Shown here: in pieces, positions 1 to 11,060 of the stretch
Numbering within the stretch: the stretch's first letter is position 1
Layout of the letters: every line of letters starts with the position of its first letter
Source: Bryobacterales bacterium
Lineage (GTDB): Bacteria > Acidobacteriota > Terriglobia > Bryobacterales > Bryobacteraceae
Reading direction: 5' to 3'
Length of the DNA stretch: 52,789 nucleotides
Assembly: GCA_026129915.1 (NCBI GenBank)
Contig: JAHCHD010000013.1
Span: 1 to 52,789 of the forward strand
The notes under the pieces: generated by a model
The model's input: only the letters and a program-made list of their open reading frames with translations
The model's database searches: none
What the model was told of the DNA's origin: nothing
Program-made: the position numbers and the translations under genes

Positions 1-430
1 TGTCGAGCCCTGCATCGATGCGCATCGTAGTGACGCCGGTTTCCGTCTCGCCATTTGCCACCGCCCATTGAATAGGCGCCGCACCCCGATACTTCGGCAG
101 CAGCGAACCATGCACATTAATGATCCCCAGCGGCGGAATGTCAAGAATGCTCTGCGGGATAATCTGCCCGTAGCCCACCACGATCATTGCTTCTGGATGG
201 GCAACACGCAACTGCTCCACCACTTGAGGCTCGCGAATCTTCCGCGGCTGCTCCACCGGAATGCCCAGGGCAATGGCCGCTTCCTTCACCGGACTCATCG
301 CCAGCTTCTGGCCCCGTCCCGCCGGGCGGTCCGGCTGCGTATACACCGCGCTCACACGGTGCCCGGCCTTTACCAGCGCCCGCAACGAGGGGACGGCGAA
401 ATCGGGTGTTCCCAGAAAGACCAAATGCAT
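1..430 (-). CDS. fmt: Methionyl-tRNA formyltransferase, N-terminal part (runs off the window)
   Basis: Transfers a formyl group from 10-formyltetrahydrofolate to Met-tRNA(fMet) for translation initiation in the cytoplasm. The reverse complement from 430 opens with MHLVFLGTPDFAVPSLRAL and contains the TQPDRPAGRG segment and the folate-binding HGSLLPKYRGAAPIQ signature (about residues 107-121), all typical of Fmt. The frame is still open at base 1, so roughly the last 170 residues, including the tRNA-binding C-terminal domain, are missing only because of the window edge. It lies 44 bp downstream of def on the same strand, the usual def-fmt pairing; deformylase later removes the formyl group that this enzyme supplies. 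The ATG at 430 gives the family's standard N-terminus. Confidence 0.95.
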   Translation of the reverse strand, partial: MHLVFLGTPDFAVPSLRALVKAGHRVSAVYTQPDRPAGRGQKLAMSPVKEAAIALGIPVEQPRKIREPQVVEQLRVAHPEAMIVVGYGQIIPQSILDIPPLGIINVHGSLLPKYRGAAPIQWAVANGETETGVTTMRIDAGLD

Positions 431-474
431 GGCGAAAGGCGGCAGCAACAGAATCAGAACGCGAGGCGACGGGA

Positions 475-990
475 CTAGCCCCACTCACCCGCTTGCACCA
501 GTTTCCGAATCTTCCGCTTGATCAGGTCCCGTTTCAGCGGACTGATATGGCGCAGAAACAAAATGCCGTTTAGGTGGTCGATTTCATGCTGAAACGCACG
601 CGCCATCAGGTCTTCCGCTGGAACATCCACGTCGTTCCCGTAGATGTCCTTGCTTTTCACTACTACCGCCTGCGCGCGTGACACGTTTTCACGGAAGCCG
701 GGAATGCTAAGGCAGCCTTCTTCATCCACCACGCGGCCCTCCCGATAGCTGATTTCCGGATTAATCAGCACCCGCCGCAGCTCCGGGTCTTCCCCGCCAC
801 TCGTATCTACCACCGCGAGCCGCTTCGAGATGCCAATTTGAGGCGCGGCCAGTCCCACACCCTTATTGGCGTACATGGTCTCGAACATATCTTCCACAAG
901 CTGGCGCAGTTCGTCCGAGCCGAAGTCCTCCACCGGTTCGGCCGGGGTTTCCAGCACCGGATCTCCGTATTTCACAACCTTGTACAGCAT
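475..990 (-). CDS. def: Peptide deformylase
   Basis: Removes the N-formyl group from nascent proteins; a metal-dependent cytosolic enzyme. All three family motifs are present: GVGLAAPQIG (residues 44-53), EEGCLSIPG with the metal-binding Cys93, and QHEIDHLNG with metal-binding His135 and His139 and catalytic Glu136. The length of 171 residues is normal. The start codon shares one base with the aroC stop (TGATG on the minus strand at 988-992), so translation is probably coupled to aroC. fmt follows downstream. No anomaly is seen. Confidence 0.97.
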   Translation of the reverse strand: MLYKVVKYGDPVLETPAEPVEDFGSDELRQLVEDMFETMYANKGVGLAAPQIGISKRLAVVDTSGGEDPELRRVLINPEISYREGRVVDEEGCLSIPGFRENVSRAQAVVVKSKDIYGNDVDVPAEDLMARAFQHEIDHLNGILFLRHISPLKRDLIKRKIRKLVQAGEWG

Positions 991-2162
991 CAGTATTCCC
1001 GAACCTGCTTCTGGTAGCCCTCAAAATTGCGCAGAGTCTCACCCAGCGAGTCGCCGCCGAACTTCTCAAGCATTGCCTGTGTCAGCACAATGGAAACCAT
1101 CGCCTCGCCAATTACCCCCGCCGCCGGCACCACGCACACGTCACTGCGCTCATACGCCGCGGAGGCGCTTTCTCGCGTGGGCAAGTCCACACTTTCCAGC
1201 GGACGCCTCAGGGTGGAGATGGGCTTCAGCAGGCCGCGCACTATCAGGTCCTGGCCGTTGGTCATGCCGCCTTCCAGGCCGCCCGCTCGGTTAGCTCCGC
1301 GAGTGAACACGCGCTCGTCCTTGTTGTAGCCGATCGTGTCCTGTACTTTCGAGCCGAAACTCGATGCGCCGTCAGCAGCAAATCCAATCTCTACGCCCTT
1401 CACCGCCTGCATGCTTACGATGGCCTGCGCCAGCCGTCCGTCGAGGCGCGTATCCCAGGCGATGTGCGAACCCAGCCCGATCGGCAACCCATGCGCCACC
1501 ACCTCAAACACTCCGCCCACGGTGTCGCCGGTACGGAAGGCCTTGTCTACCACCGCCTTGAAGCGCTGCTCGGTGTCACCGTCCACGCAGCCTAGCAGCA
1601 CTTCGTCCTTTTGGCATAGCGCCTCAATTTCGGCCCACGCTGGCTGGCGCTCCAGCCGCTCGTGCCCTACAGCCACCACATGGCTCAGCACTGTCACGCC
1701 GAAGTTCCGCAGGAACTCCTTGCAAACAGCGCCCACCGCCACGCGCGCGGTGGTCTCCCGGGCGCTGGCCCGTTCCAGCACATAACGTGCGTCCGGCTGG
1801 TTGTACTTGATGGCGCCCGCAAGGTCGGCGTGGCCAGGCCGTGGGCGATTCAGAGGCTTCTTCTTTTCCTCTGACCCCTCGTAGTCCTCCACCGGCAGTA
1901 CGTCTGTCCAGTTCTTCCAGTCCTTGTTGGCCAGCAGGATGGCGATGGGCGATCCAATGGTCTGCGAGTGCCGGATGCCCGACACAAAATGCACGCGATC
2001 GGTCTCGATCTTCATGCGTCCGCCACGCCCAAAGCCTTGCTGGCGTCGCCATAGCTCGCGATCAATACGCGAAATGTCGATAGGGACCCCGGAGGGTAGG
2101 CCAGTGAGCGTCGCCACAAGGCATTCGCCGTGCGACTCACCAGCAGTTTCAAATCGAAGCAT
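990..2162 (-). CDS. aroC: Chorismate synthase
   Basis: Last step of the shikimate pathway: 5-enolpyruvylshikimate-3-phosphate to chorismate, using reduced FMN. The N-terminus MLRFETAGESHGECLVATLTG carries the GESHG signature. The RPGHADLAGA segment (about residues 108-117) and an ERASARETTARVAVGA segment are the other conserved blocks of the family. At 390 residues it is of typical length for the longer bacterial form. It is the first gene of an aroC-def-fmt run and diverges from the SPFH gene across about 150 bp. Placing a shikimate gene with def-fmt is less common than def-fmt alone. Confidence 0.97.
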   Translation of the reverse strand: MLRFETAGESHGECLVATLTGLPSGVPIDISRIDRELWRRQQGFGRGGRMKIETDRVHFVSGIRHSQTIGSPIAILLANKDWKNWTDVLPVEDYEGSEEKKKPLNRPRPGHADLAGAIKYNQPDARYVLERASARETTARVAVGAVCKEFLRNFGVTVLSHVVAVGHERLERQPAWAEIEALCQKDEVLLGCVDGDTEQRFKAVVDKAFRTGDTVGGVFEVVAHGLPIGLGSHIAWDTRLDGRLAQAIVSMQAVKGVEIGFAADGASSFGSKVQDTIGYNKDERVFTRGANRAGGLEGGMTNGQDLIVRGLLKPISTLRRPLESVDLPTRESASAAYERSDVCVVPAAGVIGEAMVSIVLTQAMLEKFGGDSLGETLRNFEGYQKQVREY

Positions 2163-2256
2163 ACAGTTGCGAGGGATGTCCTGGCTAACTTCTAGGATAG
2201 CGAATGTAGCAGGCTATGGGCTTTCCGTCCGCGCCATCCAGATTTCGCTTGCTTCA

Positions 2257-2275
2257 TGACATCAAAGTGATATCA
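2257..2275 (+). promoter_or_regulatory. Tandem TGAYATCA sites in front of the SPFH-RHH pair
   Basis: TGACATCA (2257-2264), a 3-bp spacer and TGATATCA (2268-2275) lie 39 bp before the SPFH start. Each word is self-complementary or nearly so, and the centres are 11 bp apart, about one helical turn. That geometry suits cooperative binding of ribbon-helix-helix dimers. The second gene downstream encodes such a protein, so autoregulation is a reasonable inference. Confidence 0.5.
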
Positions 2276-2313
2276 TTTAGATAGTAGATCGCACGTTTCT
2301 CAGAGGAGGACCC

Positions 2314-3207
2314 ATGGAAGTGAAAGCAACGATGGTTGAGATCCCGCGCCGCACTTTGCCGGGAATTCCCATGCTGCTGCTTGGTTTGCTTGCTTTGTCG
2401 CTCATCGTATACGGCTTCGTCCCCGTGTCGGCTTTGCCGAAGGGAGAACGCATTCTGCCAATCGCAGGGCTCATGGTTGCCGTGTTCGCGGTAGCCCTGT
2501 TCCTCTCCGGATTGTTCAAGGTGGAGCCCAATAAGGGTGTCGTGCTCCAGTTGTTTGGTCGCTACATAGGCACCTCGCGCGAACCGGGGCTTCGCTGGAC
2601 AAACCCGTTCTTCTCCAAGCACTCCATCAGCCTGCGGGTGCGCAACTTCCAAACGGAGCACATCAAGGTGAACGATCTCGACGGCAACCCCATCGAGATC
2701 GCCGCCGTGATTGTCTGGCAGGTGGTTGATACCGCCGAAGCAATGTTTGAGGTGGATGAGTACTCAAACTACGTCCACGTGCAAAGCGAGGCAGCGGTGC
2801 GCAATATGGCAACCAACTACCCTTACGACGCCCACGAAGCTGAGCAGATGTCGCTGCGCGGAAACATCCACGAGATCGCTGAGCACCTCCAGAAAGAAGT
2901 GCAGGACCGCCTGCAGGTCGCGGGCGTAAAGGTGGTGGAAGCCAAAATCAGTCACCTGGCCTACGCGCCGGAAATCGCGGCCGCCATGCTGCAGCGCCAG
3001 CAGGCATCGGCCGTGGTAGCGGCCCGGCAGAAAATCGTCGAGGGTGCAGTGGGTATGGTGGAGATGGCGCTTTCTGAACTGTCGCAGAAGAGCATCATTG
3101 ACCTGGACGCATCGCAAAAAGCGGCTATGGTCAGCAATCTGCTGGTGGTGCTTTGCAGCGAAAGGGGCACCTCGCCGGTGGTGAACGCCGGCACAATGCA
3201 CCACTAG
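2314..3207 (+). CDS. SPFH/band-7 domain membrane protein
   Basis: A prohibitin/stomatin/flotillin-like scaffold protein; its cellular role here is unknown. Two hydrophobic segments (about residues 17-38 and 47-66) anchor the N-terminus. They are followed by [18 protein letters not shown] and a band-7 domain to about residue 270, including the [20 protein letters not shown] helix and a glutamine/alanine-rich segment. An AGAGGAGGA ribosome-binding site sits just before the ATG at 2314. The gene is followed after 121 bp by a small ribbon-helix-helix protein, probably in one operon. It diverges from aroC. Confidence 0.88.
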   Translation: MEVKATMVEIPRRTLPGIPMLLLGLLALSLIVYGFVPVSALPKGERILPIAGLMVAVFAVALFLSGLFKVEPNKGVVLQLFGRYIGTSREPGLRWTNPFFSKHSISLRVRNFQTEHIKVNDLDGNPIEIAAVIVWQVVDTAEAMFEVDEYSNYVHVQSEAAVRNMATNYPYDAHEAEQMSLRGNIHEIAEHLQKEVQDRLQVAGVKVVEAKISHLAYAPEIAAAMLQRQQASAVVAARQKIVEGAVGMVEMALSELSQKSIIDLDASQKAAMVSNLLVVLCSERGTSPVVNAGTMHH

Positions 3208-3328
3208 GAAGTCGTCGAAGCTTTGGGACTGCCGCCGCTTTGGCGTCGCGGATCGCTGGGTTATCAACGGTCCCGTCAAAATGGCTGGCAGTCCCGTAGC
3301 CGTGTTTAGCCAGTGTCAGGAACCCCGG

Positions 3329-3529
3329 ATGGTGAGAAAGAGTTTCTTGTTGCGAATCGACGCGGAGGTCCACGATGCCCTCAAGCGCTGGGCTGACGAC
3401 GAGTTGCGCAGCCTGAACGGGCAGATTGAGTTCCTCCTCCGCCGCGCCCTCATTGAACGCAAGCGTCTGCGCCAGTCCCAGTCGGGTTCTGACAACGAAG
3501 GGCGCGGCGCATCATCGGAAGACGATTAG
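3329..3529 (+). CDS. Small Arc/CopG-like ribbon-helix-helix protein
   Basis: A 66-residue protein beginning [20 protein letters not shown]. An N-terminal beta strand with alternating residues (SFLLRID) is followed by two helices ([14 protein letters not shown] and [17 protein letters not shown]), the layout of Arc/CopG-type DNA-binding proteins. The start at 3329 is preferred over an ATG 48 bp upstream because AGGA precedes it and the fold starts there. The last 15 or so residues are acidic and probably disordered. It may repress its own operon through the TGAYATCA pair at 2257-2275; this is inference. No toxin gene is adjacent. Confidence 0.7.
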   Translation: MVRKSFLLRIDAEVHDALKRWADDELRSLNGQIEFLLRRALIERKRLRQSQSGSDNEGRGASSEDD

Positions 3530-3777
3530 CAGCATCATGGCCATCTGGTCAGCAGCCTGAATTAAGCTGTCAAGGGCCAGCTCGCGGCCCTACTCCTATT
3601 GATTCCAACCACATAGCGCCGCAGGGATTTTGTAGTAATTCTGTACGCAACTTCGAAGCGCTGTTTCTCCGCAAGCTTGCGCCGGGTGCTTATGAACGCG
3701 GCAATTCATTGCAGTTCGTAGCGCCACGCGCTCGCTGCCCTGCCGCTCATTAAAACCGAACCCCATGGAGAAACCTA

Positions 3778-5022
3778 ATGCAGAAACAACGCTTCGCCCG
3801 TTTCCTACGCCACGCGCGCATGCCTATGCTCATGCTGGCAATTCTCACTCTAGTTCCCCTCGTGTCTAGCGCTGGCGTGTACAGCACTGTAAGCGAGAAC
3901 ACCGAAGAGATCAATCTCCCTGTCGGCAAACTCCTGCTTACCGAAACGGTTGTGCAAGAAGGGCCCATGCCCGCCAACCGCTTCACGATGTTTCGCCTGC
4001 GCCGGGCGCTTCTGCCCAGCAAGGGTACGCTGCTGCTGCTGCCGTCGCTTGGCAACAACTTCCGCATGTACCTGGTGGACGAGAGTGGCGACCCGAAGCA
4101 GTCCTTTGCGGCCTTCTTTGCCCGGCTGGGATATGAAGTGTGGGGTTACTCGCCACGCGAGACCACAATCAAAGCCGGGGATTGCGCCGGAGTGATTGAT
4201 TGCTCGCCAGCCCTCGAATGGGGCTTGCAGACAGTGGTGAACGACGTCACCTACATCCGCTCACAAATCGCCATGGTGCAGCCGGGTAAACTGCCTGTGA
4301 TTGGTGGGTTCTCGTTGGGTTCAATTAGCGCAATGGCCGTGGTGAACCAAAGTCCGGCGGACTATGCCGGACTGCTGGCCTGGGAAGGCTCCGTCGCATC
4401 AAGCAACGCAGCAATCCAAGCCCACAACCTGCCCTTCTGCAACCAGTTTGAGGGCATGCTGGCCGCGGGAGTGCCGGTTGATGACCAGTCACTGCCATTT
4501 GTAAAGCTGGTGGCCCAGCTCTCGCAGGCTGCCCCCTCTGACCCGTTTGTCTTGCCCGTTCCCGGCTTCCCTCCCGGCCTAACCAACTCGCAGGCGTTTG
4601 TCTTCATCCTGTCGGAGCCGAACCCATTCGCGCCCTCCGCCGCCCCTGGCTTCATCGCCGCGAATGGTAACTTCTCCACGGACACTTTCTACTTCTCTGA
4701 CGGTGCGCGCCTGGCCGCGAGTATCGCCGCGTTCAACGACGTCACAACCACGCGAACCAACCGCGATCTGCACTGCAGCCTTGCCGGAGTGGAATCGTCC
4801 TTCACCAGCCAATTGGCCAATTTCACCGCTCCCGTGATGATCATCCAGGGCGGCAAGGGCTTTGGTCCGGTAATGGACGAACTGCCCGGAAAACTCGGCT
4901 CGCTGTCAGTAACCATCAACGGGATCCCCTACTTTGGGCATGTGGACCATTCAGGCACCTTGGCTCACCGCTTTGTGCTGGAGTTGCCCATCGCCGCATG
5001 GCTGAAGCAGGTACTTCCGTAG
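3778..5022 (+). CDS. Secreted alpha/beta-hydrolase family protein
   Basis: A 414-residue protein with a Sec signal peptide (hydrophobic MPMLMLAILTLVPLVSSAG, cleavage near residue 32). GTLLLLPSLGNN fits the oxyanion-hole strand and GGFSLGS gives a nucleophile-elbow Ser near residue 179. The late GHVDHSGTLAHRF segment supplies candidate catalytic histidines near residues 388-396. Substrate is unknown; an esterase or lipase-like activity on an external compound is possible. It stands alone, with 248 bp of noncoding DNA upstream and a hairpin at 5045-5080 downstream. It is not part of a recognisable operon. Confidence 0.75.
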   Translation: MQKQRFARFLRHARMPMLMLAILTLVPLVSSAGVYSTVSENTEEINLPVGKLLLTETVVQEGPMPANRFTMFRLRRALLPSKGTLLLLPSLGNNFRMYLVDESGDPKQSFAAFFARLGYEVWGYSPRETTIKAGDCAGVIDCSPALEWGLQTVVNDVTYIRSQIAMVQPGKLPVIGGFSLGSISAMAVVNQSPADYAGLLAWEGSVASSNAAIQAHNLPFCNQFEGMLAAGVPVDDQSLPFVKLVAQLSQAAPSDPFVLPVPGFPPGLTNSQAFVFILSEPNPFAPSAAPGFIAANGNFSTDTFYFSDGARLAASIAAFNDVTTTRTNRDLHCSLAGVESSFTSQLANFTAPVMIIQGGKGFGPVMDELPGKLGSLSVTINGIPYFGHVDHSGTLAHRFVLELPIAAWLKQVLP

Positions 5023-5044
5023 GCAGGGAGGGAAAGAAACGGAA

Positions 5045-5080
5045 GCGCGGGCATTGCACGCTCTTAGCGGGTGCCCGCGC
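5045..5080 (+). terminator. Hairpin terminator after the hydrolase gene
   Basis: GCGCGGGCA (5045-5053) pairs perfectly with TGCCCGCGC (5072-5080). The stem starts 22 bp after the hydrolase stop and is followed by GTTTCTC. The U-run is short, so termination strength is uncertain. Confidence 0.5.
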
Positions 5081-5169
5081 GTTTCTCGCAAGATGGGCGA
5101 ATCGCCGATCACTTGGGACGCAATGACGGTGAAGATCTAGCTCAACCACGAAGCTCCCGACCCCGAAGT

Positions 5170-5570
5170 ACCTGGTTGCACCGCCACTGGTTTGTGGAAA
5201 GCGGCATGGATGCCCTGCGCGGAGAGAACTTCCGCGTCGCAGTCAATGACCGGCTCTATCGCTGTCTGGACCGCATCCTGGAGCACAAGTCGGAACTGTT
5301 CGTATGGCGGCGACCCAAGCGGGCCGAGCTGTTCGCGGCGGACTTTGCGGTGCTGCTCTACGATCTGACGAGCATCTACTTAGAGGGCGGGCTGGAGGAG
5401 AATCCGAAGGCGCGCCGAGGCGATTCCCGAGACCACCGTCCGGGCTGTGTGCAGGTAGTGATCGCGCGGGTGGTGACGCCGGACGGCCGATGGCTCGTAC
5501 TGCCGCGCTACACCCAACCGGCGAGGGAACTGCACGTACTACTGGACAAGATACATCGCGCGCTACCCTC
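5170..5570 (+). pseudogene. IS1634/IS4-superfamily transposase remnant
   Basis: A stretch of about 130 residues reads LHRHWFVESGMDALRG, then NDRLYRCLDRILEHKSELF, then FAVLLYDLTSIYLEG, then RGDSRDHRPGCVQVVIARVV. These are recognisable blocks of IS1634-type DDE transposases, including the first catalytic Asp in the LLYDLTS strand and the RGxSRDxRPxCxQVVI block. The N-terminal part is missing, and the frame loses similarity after TPDG, where a GNT-type segment would follow. This is a dead internal fragment of an enzyme usually over 500 residues. No terminal repeats were identified. It sits between the hydrolase terminator and the katG terminator. Confidence 0.75.
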
Positions 5571-5693
5571 GCAACCCGCACCACGCATCACGGCGTCCGC
5601 AGCAGCCCAATCGGCCCAAACACAGCCCGGAGGTGGTGAAGACATACGCCCTTCGGCCTTGTGCTCTCGCGCAAGCAAAAAACGATACGAAAA

Positions 5694-5733
5694 GGGGCGT
5701 CCTCCGGCCTGTAAGAGCCAAGAGGAACGCCCC
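5694..5733 (-). terminator. Rho-independent terminator downstream of katG
   Basis: GGGGCGTCCTC (5694-5704) pairs with GAGGAACGCCCC (5722-5733), with one bulged base. Read on the minus strand, the stem is followed by TTTT, about 80 bp after the katG stop. Confidence 0.65.
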
Positions 5734-5791
5734 ATTGTGTTTTCCTGTCTTTTCCGGTCCAGTTAGCAGAACCGGGTTGGTGCCTTGTCTA

Positions 5792-8571
<2,780 letters not shown>

Positions 8572-8578
8572 GAAGTTT

Positions 8579-8603
8579 TTAGACTATATCTAATCTGAGA
8601 TTA
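8579..8603 (-). promoter_or_regulatory. Tandem PerR/Fur-type operator before perR-katG
   Basis: A perfect 6-1-6 palindrome, TAATCT G AGATTA, lies at 8591-8603. An overlapping, less perfect 7-1-7 box, TTAGACT A TATCTAA, lies at 8579-8593. Both have the spacing and A/T-rich arms of Fur-superfamily boxes. They lie 8-32 bp upstream of the perR start codon, so PerR binding would block perR and katG transcription. This fits peroxide-induced derepression. Confidence 0.7.
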
Positions 8604-8704
8604 TGTCAAGAATTATCGGAATCGTGATTTCGGAACTAGAGCTTCCGAGAGTAGAGGCTGGATAATCTGGCGCAGATTTCCATGCGCAAGAGACAACAGG
8701 AAAA

Positions 8705-8734
8705 GGCCGCGAAGCAAGTAAGCGCTTCGCGGCC
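8705..8734 (-). terminator. Rho-independent terminator after the sialidase-like gene
   Basis: GGCCGCGAAGC (8705-8715) pairs perfectly with GCTTCGCGGCC (8724-8734) around an 8-nt loop. AAAA on the left and TTT on the right could let it work on both strands. On the minus strand it lies about 80 bp past the sialidase-like stop and is followed by TTTT. Confidence 0.8.
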
Positions 8735-8813
8735 TTTCATTGTGCGGCCATTTGTTGATTGATGCCCGGCCCGGGGGCACGCCGTGGCAGATGGATAGCT
8801 GCCCGCGACGCTG

Positions 8814-9917
8814 CTAGGGCTGCCAGATTGTTGCGCCGATGTAGCGCTCGCTATTTGGCGAATCGTTGTAGTAGTAAATGGAGACCACCTTGCCATCCGG
8901 GCGTTGTACGCTGCGCGGGTAGCCGAGATCCCAGTTGCCAGCGTCGGCGCGAAGCACGATGTCCTCGCTCCAGGTCTTGCCATCGTCCGCGCTCGTGCGG
9001 GCGCGAATGCCGTAAGGCTCGGCGCGGTACCCATAAACCAGCGCCAAGCGCCCATCCTTTAGCTTCAGCATCGACGCTGGATTGCCACGCCCGGAATCAG
9101 GCACCGGCGTGGCGACATGCTTCCAGGTAGCGCCGTTATCCTCAGTGCCATACAGATCGATGAAACGGCGGTGGCGGATGGCCGTAAGAATCTTGCCGCC
9201 ACCCAAGCTCACTGAGGACGGCATGATGGCAAAGTCGTTGCCCTCGGGTTCCGGGCCCACAAAGGAGAGCATCTTCCAGGTCCGCGCGCCATCTGTGGTT
9301 CGCACCGCAATCACACGCCCTTCCCGCTCGTCCTTCTTGGCCGCAGTCAGGAAGACTGTCATTTCGTGCTTGCCGGTAATCAGGTAGTCCGTGCGGGCGG
9401 CGATGCCCGGCTGGCCAAAATTCGGAATGGCACAAGGCCCTTGCCACGTGCGTCCCCGGTCCTGGGAGTAGTAGTAGCGCGAGGGCCCAACGTGAATGCT
9501 GGCCATTCGCGCGGTGAAGAGGAAGTCAGGGTTTGAGAAATCCAAGGTATCGGTGCACTCCACCGCCTCCTTGCCGCCCTCTCCCGCGGGGACACCCGCG
9601 ATCTTCACACTGGGCGGCGGACGCAACCCGGCAGGCCGCTCAAGCTTCCAGGTTTCACCGCCGTCCATGCTCCGCGCAAGGACGTGCTCAGCGGGCCGGG
9701 TGTAGTCGATCGCGTGGCCGCGCTCGGCATCCTTGAAGTAGCCCAGCTCAAAGCCAACCAGAATCTCATTGCCCCATTGCCAGATACCGTGGTTCGCCGG
9801 CCAGCCGCCGTAGCGGCCCGCCTCCTTGTGGACAATCACATTCTTTACAGAGGGGCTCTGGCCGAAACCGACCATCGCCAATAGAAGCAGCATGGCTGTA
9901 GTGTAGGTGTGTCGCAT
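8814..9917 (-). CDS. Secreted sialidase-like BNR-repeat protein
   Basis: A 367-residue predicted six-bladed propeller. A Sec signal peptide (MRHTYTTAMLLLLAMVGFGQ) is followed by five Asp-box motifs of the S/T-x-D-x-G-x-T-W type: SMDGGETWK, SQDRGRTWQ, TTDGARTWK, TEDNGATWK and SADDGKTWS. This is the exo-alpha-sialidase/BNR fold. Catalysis on sialic acid is not proven, since environmental members act on varied sugars or bind them. The start at 9917 is chosen because it opens the signal peptide; an ATG at 9959 would place a 20-bp palindrome inside the gene. It stands alone, with a strong terminator downstream. Confidence 0.8.
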   Translation of the reverse strand: MRHTYTTAMLLLLAMVGFGQSPSVKNVIVHKEAGRYGGWPANHGIWQWGNEILVGFELGYFKDAERGHAIDYTRPAEHVLARSMDGGETWKLERPAGLRPPPSVKIAGVPAGEGGKEAVECTDTLDFSNPDFLFTARMASIHVGPSRYYYSQDRGRTWQGPCAIPNFGQPGIAARTDYLITGKHEMTVFLTAAKKDEREGRVIAVRTTDGARTWKMLSFVGPEPEGNDFAIMPSSVSLGGGKILTAIRHRRFIDLYGTEDNGATWKHVATPVPDSGRGNPASMLKLKDGRLALVYGYRAEPYGIRARTSADDGKTWSEDIVLRADAGNWDLGYPRSVQRPDGKVVSIYYYNDSPNSERYIGATIWQP

Positions 9918-9937
9918 AGCGTTGGGCTGATTGTATC

Positions 9938-9957
9938 GAAATCTTGTCCAAGATTTC
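9938..9957 (-). promoter_or_regulatory. Palindromic operator candidate upstream of the sialidase-like gene
   Basis: GAAATCTTG and CAAGATTTC form a perfect 9-2-9 inverted repeat, 20 bp before the preferred start at 9917. The length and symmetry are typical of GntR- or LacI-type repressor sites. No regulator gene is adjacent. Confidence 0.45.
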
Positions 9958-10032
9958 ATTAATTGGCGAAGTGATTTCCGTTTTTCTCACGCATTCACGC
10001 GGGCGCGGGGCGGGGTACTGGCCTTCGCGAGC

Positions 10033-10923
10033 TTATTGCCTAACAACAAGCGTGGCCACCACCGGGTAGTGATCGGAAGCCATCATCGCCGCCGGACTCG
10101 TGTCCACGTTGATGTCTTCCAGCAGCAGGGCCGGGCTGTGCAGAATATAGTCGATCCGGTTGCGCGGCGGAGTGCCGGGAGTGGCGGGGCTGGTGAGTCC
10201 TTGGCCCTCGCCGGCCAGTTGCCAGGCGTCTCGCAGCGTACTCATCACGTAGGCAAGTTCGGGATCGCCAGGGCGGGCGTTCATGTCTCCCATCAGCACG
10301 ATGGGCAAAGTGATAGGGCGAAGCATGTCCGCAATCGCCTTGGTCTGCAGCATCCGATCCTCTTTGCGAACATGCAGGTGCGTGTTCGCAATCTGAATGA
10401 ACTGCCGCCCTACCTGGACGCGCGCCAGCAGCAATCCACGCTGCTCCGCGTCATCACTTGCCTTCGGCAGCGGCAGATTGCGGCATCCCGCGATGGGAAA
10501 ACGGCTGAGAATCAGATTCCCGTACTCGCGCTGCCGTGAGCCTGGTAGTTCCGCGGGTAGCATGAGGTTCGCTCCGTAGCAGGCGTGCATTCCAAGGAAG
10601 TGGGCAAACACTGCTGGTTGGTCAGATCCCGCGCTCCGTAGCCAGTTTCGGTCTACCTCCTGGAGTGCTACTACGTCCGGACGGTGTCGCGCTACCACTT
10701 CTGCAATCCGCTGCAAGTTGAGCCCGCAATCCGCCCCTTCCGTGGGCGCTGGCGATTCGGCGCAGCCATCATTGCCCACGCCGTGATGGATGTTGTAGGT
10801 GACTACACGAAGCGTGTTCTCCGCTTCCGCCGGCGCCATCGGGCCGGCCAGAAGAGCACTGGCAATGCCTGCGATCAACACCCGGAGAGCCGGGAGCCGC
10901 ACGACAGACCTGTGGAATACCAT
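10033..10923 (-). CDS. Secreted endonuclease/exonuclease/phosphatase family protein
   Basis: A 296-residue metal-dependent phosphoesterase of the DNase I-like fold. An N-terminal hydrophobic segment ending near APAEAEN is a signal peptide. Family motifs follow in order: RVVTYNIHHG, ALQEVD (metal-binding Glu), IANTHLHV, LMGDMNARP (Asp and Asn), RIDYIL and the final catalytic ASDHYPVVA. The substrate could be extracellular nucleic acid or a phospholipid/inositol phosphate; motifs alone do not decide. A GTG one codon upstream is an alternative start. It diverges from the NADH dehydrogenase fusion across about 140 bp and shares no operon with it. Confidence 0.85.
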   Translation of the reverse strand: MVFHRSVVRLPALRVLIAGIASALLAGPMAPAEAENTLRVVTYNIHHGVGNDGCAESPAPTEGADCGLNLQRIAEVVARHRPDVVALQEVDRNWLRSAGSDQPAVFAHFLGMHACYGANLMLPAELPGSRQREYGNLILSRFPIAGCRNLPLPKASDDAEQRGLLLARVQVGRQFIQIANTHLHVRKEDRMLQTKAIADMLRPITLPIVLMGDMNARPGDPELAYVMSTLRDAWQLAGEGQGLTSPATPGTPPRNRIDYILHSPALLLEDINVDTSPAAMMASDHYPVVATLVVRQ

Positions 10924-11060
10924 CACTGCATTAAACGTAGCGCAAGTGCGGGCGGACTCACCAATTTCCTCCGGCTTGTATCACCTGAGTCGCTGAAACT
11001 CCAGTGCAATTGCTCTTCGAGTCTCCTTTGAGCAACACTTGGCCGGGGGTTCTGCATCCT

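Noticed and set aside
8636..9055. 139-residue minus-strand frame overlapping the sialidase-like gene
   Set aside because: It crosses the terminator at 8705-8734 and lacks any family motif; the Asp-box protein is in the other frame.
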